Shown piece by piece: positions 34,452-42,229 of a DNA stretch of 64,000 bases. Both the position numbers and the translations under genes were made by a program. Origin of the DNA: Acidobacteriota bacterium (GTDB lineage: Bacteria > Acidobacteriota > Terriglobia > Bryobacterales > Bryobacteraceae); the NCBI GenBank assembly GCA_003223115.1, contig QHXW01000290.1, forward strand, positions 38,209 through 102,208, in the 5' to 3' direction. Below the pieces are notes generated by a model. It was not told the origin of the DNA. It did not search any database and saw only the letters and a list, made by a program, of their open reading frames with translations. The first letter of the stretch is position 1. The number at the start of each line of letters is the position of its first letter.

Positions 34452-37102
34452 AGATCGGCATCGACCTCGGCACAACGAATTCCGCTCTCGCGTGGATCGA
34501 TCCGATCGAGGCCGAAGACGTCAATTTCCCGCCCATCCATGTTTTTGAAGTTCCGCAGCTCATCGCTCCTGGAAAGACGGAGCCGCGCCGCACGCTACCC
34601 TCGTTCATGTTTCTGGAAGACGGCCGGCCTGTGGGCTGGTACGCCCGGGAGCAGGGGTCGATCGTCCCCACGCGGCTGGTGCATTCGGCAAAGTCCTGGC
34701 TTTCGAATCCGGATGTGGACCGCACGGCCAAGATCCTGCCCTGGGATTCTCAGGACACCGGGCGCGTGCTGTCGCCGGTCGAAGTCTCTTCTGAGTTTCT
34801 GCGCCGTTTCCGCGAAGCCTGGGATCAACAGCACTCGACCCCGCTCGCCGAGGAGGACATCGTCCTCACGGTGCCGGCGTCTTTTGATGAGGAAGCGCGC
34901 GAGTTGACCGTCATGGCGGCCGAGCAGGCGGGTTTGCCGAAACTCACGCTGCTTGAAGAGCCAGCGGCGGCTTTCTATTCCTGGATCGCAAATAATTTTG
35001 AGCGCTCGCGCAAGCTTCTCTACGACGGCCAAATCGTGCTGGTTGCGGATGTGGGCGGAGGCACGAGCGACTTCAGCCTGATTCGCGTCTCGCGCGAAGG
35101 CGATCGAGTGGACTTCACACGCACCGCCGTGGGAAAACACCTGCTGCTGGGCGGCGACAATCTGGATCTGACGCTCGCCTGGCTGGTGGAAACCAAGCTG
35201 GGTATGCCGCTCTCCGTGCGCCAGCGTAGCGGGTTGCGTCGGCAATGCTCGGCGGCCAAAGAGCGCTTACTCTGTGATCCGCATCTGAACAGCGTCGAAA
35301 TCACTGTGCTGGGCGCCGGCGCATCCATCGTGGGCGGTTCGCTCAAGGCCGAGATTCTGCGAGAAGAGGCGCTCGAACTCGCACTCGAAGGTTTTCTGCC
35401 GGTGACCAACCGCGCCGATTTCCCAAAAGAAGAAAAGCGCAGCTTGTTTCGCGAACTGGGGTTGCCGTACGTGACCGACCCGGCCATCACCAAGCACTTG
35501 AACCAGTTTCTGGAGGCGGCAGGCCAGGCCCCCGACGCGATTCTGTTTAACGGCGGTTTTTTCATTCCGGAAATTTGCCAGCAGCGCGTGGCAGAAGCAG
35601 TAGGCCACTGGTACGGCAAACGGCCCGAAATCCTGGAGAACCGGGATCTGGATCTCGCCGTGGCTACGGGCGCGGCCTACTATTCCTACGTGCGCTCGAC
35701 CGGCAGCGGCGTCCTGGTGCGCGGAGGCCTGCCTCGCACCTACTATCTCGGCATCGGCCAGCCCACGGAACAAAAGCTCACTGCCGTTTGCCTGGTGCCA
35801 CGCGGCGCCGAAGAAGGCGCAACACTCGAAATCGATCGCGCCGACTTGCAACTGGTAGCCAACCGGCCGGTGTCTTTCCGTCTCTACAGCTCACTCACAC
35901 GAACTGAAGATCAGCCGGGTGAGGTCCTGGAATTTCAAATCAATGATCCCGACTTGCATACGCACGCCCCGCTCCACGCACTCATCCGGTTTGGCAAGAA
36001 AGCCGGCGAGCGCTTGATTCCGGTTAAAGTGGGTGCGCACCTCACCGAGGTCGGCACGCTCGAAACCTGGTGCGAGTCGAAAATCAGCGACAATCGCTGG
36101 CGGCTGCAATTTGAGTTGCGCAAGCGCGCGGCGGAACCTCAGAAGAAGAAAACGGCGGCGATCGTGAGCGAAGAGGCTTTAGAGAAAGCAGTGGAGCTGA
36201 TCCTCAATGTTTTCTCGACCAGCGCCAAGGCTGAGATTGCGCCGGAAGAACTGCCGTCGAAACTCGAGCAAATGCTGGCGCTCGGCCGCACATCCTGGCC
36301 CGTCAATACCATCCGGCGGCTGGCTGACAGTTTTCTCGAGTGCGCCGATGGGCGCAAGAAGAGTCCGGCCTTCGAAGCGCGTTGGTTGAACCTGGGCGGC
36401 TACTGCCTGCGCCCGGGATTCGGATTTCCAGGCGATGATTTCCGCATCGAGCAGACTCGACGTATCTGGTCCTCCGGCCTGCAACATGCCAACCAGGTGC
36501 AGTGCGAAATCGATTGGTGGATCTTCTGGGGACGAATTGCGGGCGGCCTCAACCGCAATCAGCAGATCGATCTGTATCAGCGCATCGCGCCGCTGCTTCT
36601 GCCGCGCGCCGGTAAGAAACTGCGGCTGAACAGCTCGCTCGAACGCGAGATTTGGCGAACCGCCTCGAGTCTCGAACTGCTGCCCATCCAGACCAAAACT
36701 GAGCTTGGAGAAGCACTGATCCGCACGGTGAAAGCCGGCAAGGCGAGGGAATCGGAGTTTTGGTGCATTTCGCGGCTGGGTGCGCGCGAATTGTTCTACG
36801 GACCCATGAACCAGGTGTTGCCGCCGTCTCCCGTTTCACGCTGGGTGGATGCCTTACAGCCCAATCCGGCAGCCGCGGATGCGCTTGCGTCGCTGGCCCG
36901 CCGCACCGACGATCCGATGCGCGATTTGCCGCCGGCAACCCGCGAAGCCGTCCGTCAGAAGCTCGCTGCGCTGCCGAATTCGGAGCGGCTCCTGGCGGTG
37001 TTCGAAGGCGAAGAAGAGCGCGACGAGCGCACCCTTGGCCGCATCTTTGGCGAAGAATTGCCGTCAGGCCTGGTTGTAGTGGAAGGTGAAGCGGCCGGTT
37101 AA
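34448..37102 (+). CDS. Hsp70-family chaperone-like ATPase with C-terminal DUF3731 (second of pair)
   Basis: An 884-residue protein from ATG 34448, which overlaps the first Hsp70 stop by 4 bp (the frame also opens upstream inside that gene). Residues 1-560 repeat the architecture of its neighbour: GIDLGTTNSALAW, VLTVPASFDEEARELTVMA, EEPAAAFYSWIA, VADVGGGTSDFSLI. Residues about 575-884 are an alpha-helical extension that I recognise as DUF3731-like (WPVNTIRRLADSF, RWLNLGGYCLRPGFGFPGDD). The pair may form a heteromeric chaperone. The operon ends here; a receiver-like gene converges 7 bp downstream. Confidence 0.88.
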   Translation: MKIGIDLGTTNSALAWIDPIEAEDVNFPPIHVFEVPQLIAPGKTEPRRTLPSFMFLEDGRPVGWYAREQGSIVPTRLVHSAKSWLSNPDVDRTAKILPWDSQDTGRVLSPVEVSSEFLRRFREAWDQQHSTPLAEEDIVLTVPASFDEEARELTVMAAEQAGLPKLTLLEEPAAAFYSWIANNFERSRKLLYDGQIVLVADVGGGTSDFSLIRVSREGDRVDFTRTAVGKHLLLGGDNLDLTLAWLVETKLGMPLSVRQRSGLRRQCSAAKERLLCDPHLNSVEITVLGAGASIVGGSLKAEILREEALELALEGFLPVTNRADFPKEEKRSLFRELGLPYVTDPAITKHLNQFLEAAGQAPDAILFNGGFFIPEICQQRVAEAVGHWYGKRPEILENRDLDLAVATGAAYYSYVRSTGSGVLVRGGLPRTYYLGIGQPTEQKLTAVCLVPRGAEEGATLEIDRADLQLVANRPVSFRLYSSLTRTEDQPGEVLEFQINDPDLHTHAPLHALIRFGKKAGERLIPVKVGAHLTEVGTLETWCESKISDNRWRLQFELRKRAAEPQKKKTAAIVSEEALEKAVELILNVFSTSAKAEIAPEELPSKLEQMLALGRTSWPVNTIRRLADSFLECADGRKKSPAFEARWLNLGGYCLRPGFGFPGDDFRIEQTRRIWSSGLQHANQVQCEIDWWIFWGRIAGGLNRNQQIDLYQRIAPLLLPRAGKKLRLNSSLEREIWRTASSLELLPIQTKTELGEALIRTVKAGKARESEFWCISRLGARELFYGPMNQVLPPSPVSRWVDALQPNPAAADALASLARRTDDPMRDLPPATREAVRQKLAALPNSERLLAVFEGEEERDERTLGRIFGEELPSGLVVVEGEAAG

Positions 37103-37108
37103 AAGCTT

Positions 37109-37561
37109 TCAGTTGTTGGCCGACATCCGAAGAGCCCGCCCGGACCTGCGCGTGGCGCGCAAGCTGATCAGCTCCGCCACTTTGCCCAGAAAAGTGGTGA
37201 CATCTTCGGTCTCCACCAGCATCTTTGGGTTCTTCGAGTATTCCCGGGCGTTTCCGTCCCGATGCGCGTGGATAATGGCCGTGGCCGGCTTATAATCCTT
37301 GCGGCGCGCATACGCCAGAATGCCGCGACCCGTTTCTCGGGTTTCAATATTGGGATCGGTCAAAACGAGTTCGTAGGTACTCGTGTCCATCTTGCCGACA
37401 GCCTCAGCCGCCGAGGCAGCCACGTCCACAGCGTACCCGCTGGCTCTCAACAAAGTCTGCAGGGTCAACCGCGAAGCGACATCCGACTCAACGAGCAGTA
37501 CCCGGGCGAGCTCGAGGCTACGACTGCCGATCTCCGCCCTGGCTGCTGCGGCACTAGACAT
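37109..37561 (-). CDS. Stand-alone, partly degenerate response-regulator receiver protein
   Basis: A 150-residue protein whose central part (residues 17-135) reads as a receiver domain: LARVLLVESDVASRLTLQTLL, then LVLTDPNIET with Asp69 as the expected phospho-acceptor. The usual Thr/Ser at the end of beta-4 (here AIIHAHRD) and the conserved Lys near beta-5 are not evident, so phosphorylation signalling may be altered. No output domain is attached. It converges on the Hsp70 operon. Confidence 0.75.
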   Translation of the reverse strand: MSSAAAARAEIGSRSLELARVLLVESDVASRLTLQTLLRASGYAVDVAASAAEAVGKMDTSTYELVLTDPNIETRETGRGILAYARRKDYKPATAIIHAHRDGNAREYSKNPKMLVETEDVTTFLGKVAELISLRATRRSGRALRMSANN

Positions 37562-37623
37562 TGATGCTCCTTCTTTCTTCCATTTTCCACTTTAACCGAA
37601 TACGCGCTGCTATTCACTACTAA

Positions 37624-37657
37624 AGTTAGTAGAGTAAAAAAGTTAGTAGAGTAAAAA
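37624..37657. repeat. Perfect 17-bp tandem duplication
   Basis: The unit AGTTAGTAGAGTAAAAA occurs twice with no gap (37624-37640, 37641-37657), about 63 bp upstream of the receiver gene start. Further TTAGTAG occurs at 37716. It could be a duplicated operator or promoter element of the receiver gene. Confidence 0.6.
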
Positions 37658-37737
37658 GGGGTGGATATCTTCTCAGAGATTTCTGACTGCGGCCATTGGA
37701 CTCCGTAAGCAACTGATTAGTAGATGGTTATCTGGGA

Positions 37738-38358
37738 TTATAACTTGAGGCTGACGCATACGCCGTCGCGAATCGGCAGCAGGGTAGTAAAAAATTGAGA
37801 CAAATTGTACAGTTTTTGGTTAAAATTTGCGACTGCCTTGTCACTCGGTTCTCGTGGATTGAGGATCGCTTCATGCCAAAGTGTATTGTCGGTCACAAAT
37901 AGTCCGCCTGTTTTGAGCCGAGGAGGCACGGTTTCGAGCACCAAAGGGTAACCTTCTTTGTCTACGTCGTTGAAAATAAGATCGAATTCACCTCGAACCT
38001 GGGCCAGACTCGCAAGCGCGTCCCCGACATGGACTTGGATCACAGACGAAACGCCGGCGCGGTCGAAGTAGCGTTGCGCCTCACGGGCGTTGTCGGGACT
38101 GCCGTCGGTGTAGTGCACTTCCGCGTTTTTTCCAGCGGCACGAGCCAGCCAGATGGTGGAATAGCCGAAGGCCGAACCCAGTTCGAAGATGCGCTTTGCG
38201 CCGGTTGCCATTACTAGTTGAGCCAGAATGCGCGCGACAGTGGGACCGATGATCGGCACGTTTCGCCGGGCCGCGACCTCTTCCATTTCAGCGAGGACTT
38301 CGTCCCGCAGGGGCAGCAATCCGAGCATGTAGCGCTCGATCTCGGGATTAACGATCAT
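37738..38358 (-). CDS. O-methyltransferase (COMT/CCoAMT-like, family 3)
   Basis: A 206-residue SAM-dependent O-methyltransferase. The SAM loop is RIFELGSAFGYSTIWLARA, the metal/catalytic region is DLIFNDVDKEGY, and FVTDNTLWHEAI follows, which is typical of the class of catechol or caffeoyl-CoA O-methyltransferase relatives with a divalent-metal site. The frame extends to 38565 inside purB, but ATG 38358 starts the usual N-terminus (IERYMLGLLPLRDEVLAEME). It overlaps the purB end by 11 bp, so the two are coupled. The acceptor substrate is unknown. Confidence 0.85.
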   Translation of the reverse strand: MIVNPEIERYMLGLLPLRDEVLAEMEEVAARRNVPIIGPTVARILAQLVMATGAKRIFELGSAFGYSTIWLARAAGKNAEVHYTDGSPDNAREAQRYFDRAGVSSVIQVHVGDALASLAQVRGEFDLIFNDVDKEGYPLVLETVPPRLKTGGLFVTDNTLWHEAILNPREPSDKAVANFNQKLYNLSQFFTTLLPIRDGVCVSLKL

Positions 38359-39661
38359 CGAAAACTCGCTTGAAGATCTTGTCCACGTTGCGAAGCTGGC
38401 GGTCAAGCGAAAAACTCTGGGCGATCTGCTCGGGTTTGAGCACGCGCCCGATCTCGGGGTCGGCTTCAATGGCGGCACGAAAATCGGATTCCTTCTCCCA
38501 GGCTTCCATGGCATGGCGCTGCACGAGGCCGTAGGCCTGCTCGCGGAGCACTCCAGCCGACGCAAGATCGAGCAGCAATTGTCCTGAAAAGACGAGGCCT
38601 CGTGTCATTTCGAGATTGCGCCGCATGCGTTCGGGATAGACCAGGAGCTGATCGACAAGCTGTGACGTCTTTGCCAGCAGGTAATCGGCGAGGATGGTCG
38701 AATCCGGCAGGATCACGCGCTCGACCGATGAATGCGAAATGTCGCGCTCATGCCACAGCGCGATATTCTCGAACGCTGCCTGCGTATTGCAGCGGACCAC
38801 GCGCGCGAGGCCACTGATTTGCTCGCAGGTGACCGGGTTGCGCTTGTGCGGCATGGCGGAACTGCCCTTCTGACCTTTCGAAAAAAACTCCTCCGCCTCG
38901 CGAACTTCGGTGCGCTGCAAGTGGCGCACTTCAAGGGCGATTTTCTCGAGGCTGCCGGTGATGATGGCCAGCGTGGAAACAAAATTGGCGTGACGGTCGC
39001 GCTGGATGATCTGCGAAGACACCGGCGCCGGCCGTAATCCCAGGCGCGCGCAGATGGCTTCTTCGATTTCCGGTCCGATGTGGGCGAAAGTGCCCACAGC
39101 GCCCGAAATTTTGCCGACGCGCATGTCTTCCGCCGCAGCCTTCAGACGCCGGATGTTGCGCCCGCACTCCTCATACCAGATGGCCAGCTTCAGGCCGAAG
39201 GTGATGGGTTCGGCGTGCACCCCGTGCGTACGGCCAATCTGGACGGTGTGCTTGAACTCCAGGGCGCGGCGTTTCAGGATGCCGCGGAGCCACTCGAGAT
39301 CCGCAAGCAGAATTTCGTAGGCCTGCTTAATCTGCAGCGCCTGGGCGGTATCCACAACGTCATTCGAAGTGAGCCCGTAGTGCAGCCAGCGGGAAGATTC
39401 GGCGTGGCCGGTCGCAGCCATCTTTTCGGCGACGGCGGTAGTGAACGCAATGACATCGTGCTTCACCTCGCACTCGATTTCCTGGATGCGAGGGACGTCG
39501 AATGCGGCGTGGGCGCGCAGCAGGCGGGCGGCATCGGCTGGAACCACACCGCGCTCCGCCAGCGCTTCGCTCGCGGCCAGTTCCACCTCGAGCCATTGCT
39601 GAAACTTGTTCTGGTCGCTCCAGATGCGGCCCATATCGGTACGTGTGTAGCGGGAAATCAT
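38348..39661 (-). CDS. purB: Adenylosuccinate lyase
   Basis: A 437-residue enzyme of the fumarase/aspartase superfamily acting twice in purine synthesis (SAICAR to AICAR, adenylosuccinate to AMP). It starts ISRYTRTDMGRIWSDQNKFQQWLEVE and has TSNDVVDTA, GRTHGVHAEP and the signature GSSAMPHKRNP. An upstream GTG (39673) could add four residues, but ATG 39661 matches the family N-terminus. It overlaps the downstream methyltransferase gene by 11 bp. Confidence 0.95.
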   Translation of the reverse strand: MISRYTRTDMGRIWSDQNKFQQWLEVELAASEALAERGVVPADAARLLRAHAAFDVPRIQEIECEVKHDVIAFTTAVAEKMAATGHAESSRWLHYGLTSNDVVDTAQALQIKQAYEILLADLEWLRGILKRRALEFKHTVQIGRTHGVHAEPITFGLKLAIWYEECGRNIRRLKAAAEDMRVGKISGAVGTFAHIGPEIEEAICARLGLRPAPVSSQIIQRDRHANFVSTLAIITGSLEKIALEVRHLQRTEVREAEEFFSKGQKGSSAMPHKRNPVTCEQISGLARVVRCNTQAAFENIALWHERDISHSSVERVILPDSTILADYLLAKTSQLVDQLLVYPERMRRNLEMTRGLVFSGQLLLDLASAGVLREQAYGLVQRHAMEAWEKESDFRAAIEADPEIGRVLKPEQIAQSFSLDRQLRNVDKIFKRVFDDR

Positions 39662-39704
39662 AGGGCTGGGCACCGCTCGCTATCGGTCGCGGCTCGGTGC
39701 GGGG

Positions 39705-40427
39705 CTAGAATTGGAACACCTCCGTGGACTGCTGCTGGCTGGCGATCACGAGGCGTGTCGGGAGTCCCCGGCGGTCGAGCGCCTGCTGCCCGACGAGGCG
39801 AACAATCTCGGGATGATTGTTGTGCTCGCTGAGGTGGCCCAGGATCAGCGTGCGGGTCAAGCCATTCAAGTCTTCCAGCAGGAAATCTCCCACGACGTCG
39901 TTCGAAAGGTGCCCGTTGCGGCTCATGACGCGCTGCTTGACCGACCAGGGATACGGACCCACTTTTAGCATTTCGATATCGTGATTCGATTCGAGCATCA
40001 ACAATTCCGTCTGCAGCAGATGGTACTTGATGGATTCCGGGATGTAGCCGAGGTCGGTGACCAACCCGATCCTCACGCTTCCGGCTTCAAAACAGAAGCC
40101 CACCGGATCGACGGCATCGTGCGGGATGGTGAAGCTCTGAATTTTGATATCACCGAGCTCAAAGCTGGCTCCGGCCTGGAAGGTCTCAAGCTTCGGCTCC
40201 TGGTCTTCCCACTGAATGGCGGGACTGGTGAGGTGCGAGAGGTAAATGGGAATGCCGGTGCGTTTAGCGAGTTGGGAAAGGCCGCCGATGTGGTCGGAGT
40301 GTTCGTGCGTCACCAGCACGGCGTCGAGATGGATGGGATGCTCGCCCACCGCTGCCAGGCGTTTTAAGAGTTCACGATAACTCAGCCCGGCGTCCACCAG
40401 GATTCTAGTGGTATCAGTAGCGATCAA
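39705..40427 (-). CDS. Metallo-beta-lactamase-fold hydrolase (YycJ/WalJ-like), start codon unusual
   Basis: At least 240 residues. VTHEHSDHIGGL is the zinc-binding HxHxDH motif, and further metal ligands lie at LESNHD and LGHLSEHNNHPE. It resembles YycJ/WalJ-type hydrolases (MBL fold, predicted nuclease). TTG 40427 is the first usable start, but the family's N-terminal strand is encoded upstream in the same frame: FCVLASGSSGNAAL begins at 40466. In that extension, no ATG, GTG or TTG exists before the stop near 40528; a GTT or ATC at 40470-40475 stands where the start should be. Either an ATC/ATT-type start is used or the start was mutated. Confidence 0.82.
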   Translation of the reverse strand: MIATDTTRILVDAGLSYRELLKRLAAVGEHPIHLDAVLVTHEHSDHIGGLSQLAKRTGIPIYLSHLTSPAIQWEDQEPKLETFQAGASFELGDIKIQSFTIPHDAVDPVGFCFEAGSVRIGLVTDLGYIPESIKYHLLQTELLMLESNHDIEMLKVGPYPWSVKQRVMSRNGHLSNDVVGDFLLEDLNGLTRTLILGHLSEHNNHPEIVRLVGQQALDRRGLPTRLVIASQQQSTEVFQF

Positions 40428-40475
40428 AGCGGCATTGCCGGAACTGCCGCTGGCGAGAACGCAGAATTTAACGAT

Positions 40476-40806
40476 AAGGTCCCCCGGCTCAAGCCCCGGT
40501 CGCGGGGCGGCGTTTATGTGCGTTTAACCTTTTCTTGTAACAGGAAACGCAGCCGGCCACAAGCGAATTCCGGAGAGAGCAGATAAACCTTATCGGCGCG
40601 CTCCGCAAATAGTGTTCGCTGCCGGAAGGAACTGCAGATGGATCACCTTCCAATTTTTACGGTGATTGCCGTTAACATCGGGGGACGGGGGGCGCGTGGA
40701 CCTTATGGGGTGGCCGCTCGACTGATTTTTTCACCTGCCTGATAAGCGGCTAAAGTTCTCCCGCCGAACAGCCGATGCACGGATGTAAATTGCTCGAGGA
40801 AAACGA
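40476..40806. other. Intergenic region without a recognisable gene
   Basis: A 330-bp stretch between the hydrolase and a decayed frame. It includes G-rich runs (CGGGGGACGGGGGG near 40679-40692) and no credible coding frame, RNA gene or repeat family member. A promoter for the minus-strand hydrolase gene presumably lies at its left end, but no convincing boxes are seen. Confidence 0.5.
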
Positions 40807-41300
40807 ATGCGGCGTGCCGCGCAAATCGGAGGTGGCCTGCTGCAGACGCTGCCTTTGATTCTCGGCAACCACGGCAAACTGCCCATCCCCATCCAGTCGA
40901 TTCCATCCGGCGGAGGCGGAGCTGGACCTGCCGCAAGCGACGCACTCATCGGAACCTGGGTCGGCTTCGGAGCCGTTACGAGCATCGCGAAGGCAACGAC
41001 AAGAACAAAGGCTCGGTGGTGGATGCGCGGGTCAAATCCGCAAGAAAATCAGGTTGTGGTCCGGATCCTGAAGAGCGGCACGGGGTACGTTTTTGAAAAC
41101 TTCGACGGCCGGCGCGTCTCCCTCCGTTACGTGAATGGCAACCGCATCGGCACTTCGGCAGGATCAACGCAGAGGACGGCCGTTACTTCAATTACACCGG
41201 TGACTACGAGGCGAGCGGCAACCGCATGACCGGAACACAACGGGCCGAAGGCAGGACGACAGCCTGATCGTGATGTCGGTGACGCTCACGCGGCAATAAG
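40807..41300 (+). pseudogene. Decayed hypothetical protein gene
   Basis: One open frame (40807-41229, 140 codons) gives coherent sequence in the middle: GTWVGFG near 40950, then NQVVVRILKSGTGYVFENFDGRRVSLRYVNGNRIG (41042-41151). A sensible continuation appears only after changing frame: INAEDGRYFNYTGDYEASGNRMTGTQRAEG (about 41164-41255), then DDSLIVMSVTLTRQ ending at a stop at 41297-41300. This pattern suggests a small beta-rich protein broken by two frameshifts. I recognise no family. Confidence 0.45.
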
Positions 41301-41357
41301 ATCGGCAGTTATTGCGGGGCGACGAAGTGCGCAGCGGCGTGATCAGGCCAGCATCGC

Positions 41358-41786
41358 TCACAAGGGGTCGTGCAGCGTGAGACCCGGCAAACTTACGAAA
41401 CCAGCGTCGTGAGTCCAAATTTCCGTTGCGCCGTTTTGAAAGGCCGTGAGCGCGATTTGAAGGTCGAAGATTCTTACGCCTTGAACGCGCAAGTCGGCCG
41501 CCGCGCGAACCAGATGTTCCCAAAAAGATTCCAGCGGCAGCCAAATAATCCCTCCCGCACCCTGAATCAACTCTCTCAGAAACTCGCGCACGCTCCGGGC
41601 GGACGACGGGCCGCCTGAACTCGCCGGATGGGTGACCACGCTCCAGAATTCAGCGATGCAGGGTAGCGGCATTCCCCAGCCACGCGAATCGAGACTGGCT
41701 CTCTCAATCGCCAATTGCGCCGAACGGTGCTCTGGTAACGAAGCACGATGCGCATAGACCAGCAGGTTGGTGTCGATGGCGATCAT
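41358..41786 (-). CDS. vapC: PIN-domain ribonuclease toxin (VapC-like)
   Basis: A 142-residue PIN-domain protein. The acidic active-site residues are visible: MIAIDTNLLVYA (Asp), CIAEFWSVV (Glu), DLQIALTA and WTHDAGF (Asp). It would cleave RNA when released from its antitoxin. The frame also opens at 41804, but ATG 41786 overlaps the vapB stop in ATGA and starts the PIN fold directly. It is cotranscribed with vapB, which lies upstream on the same strand. Confidence 0.88.
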   Translation of the reverse strand: MIAIDTNLLVYAHRASLPEHRSAQLAIERASLDSRGWGMPLPCIAEFWSVVTHPASSGGPSSARSVREFLRELIQGAGGIIWLPLESFWEHLVRAAADLRVQGVRIFDLQIALTAFQNGATEIWTHDAGFVSLPGLTLHDPL

Positions 41787-42037
41787 TTTGGTTCTTGAAG
41801 CCATTGGTACAGATGTTCGCGATTGGCCACATCCATGCCTGGCGGCACCCCCCCTTTAGCCGTGACCCAGCGAATCGGCCGCCGCTTCGACCGTTTGGGC
41901 GTAGCCGCGCTATACAGCTCCCGGCGCAGACTGCGCTCGAAGATCTCTTTCAGGGTGACTCGGGTTTCGGCCGCCCGCTTTTTAGCGGCGATGAACAGCT
42001 CGTCCGGCAACTCGATCGTCGTCTTCACGCTACCCAT
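41783..42037 (-). CDS. vapB: VapB-like antitoxin
   Basis: An 84-residue antitoxin. VKTTIELPDELFIAAKKRAAETRVTLKEIFERSLRREL (shown in parts: beta strand, then two helices) is a ribbon-helix-helix-like DNA-binding domain, followed by a basic linker and a C-terminal toxin-binding tail (VANREHLYQWLQ). ATG 42037 is preferred over upstream in-frame starts because it opens the ribbon strand and sits beside the operator. It is expected to neutralise VapC and repress its own promoter. Confidence 0.85.
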   Translation of the reverse strand: MGSVKTTIELPDELFIAAKKRAAETRVTLKEIFERSLRRELYSAATPKRSKRRPIRWVTAKGGVPPGMDVANREHLYQWLQEPK

Positions 42038-42063
42038 ATTACCATAGACCCATAAATATGGGT
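42032..42063. promoter_or_regulatory. Candidate VapB operator: ACCCATA half-sites
   Basis: ACCCATA-AA-TATGGGT (42048-42063) is a perfect 7-2-7 inverted repeat, and a third ACCCATA half-site lies at 42032-42038 covering the vapB start codon. Location just upstream of vapB fits autorepression by a VapB dimer. The TATGGGT side also faces the divergent TonB-receptor gene. Confidence 0.6.
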
Positions 42064-42229
42064 TAGTGGTGCAGCATTGGGATCTACCCGCCAAAGGCAG
42101 CCGACAGGCTCCCTGAACGCCACGTCCCAAGATGGCGTGCGATTTCTCACCGTTGTGGGAAAACTCTGGCACTTCCTAGTTCCAAGAGGCACCCCCGGTG
42201 ATAGAACATTCCTAAAGACAGGAGGGGAT

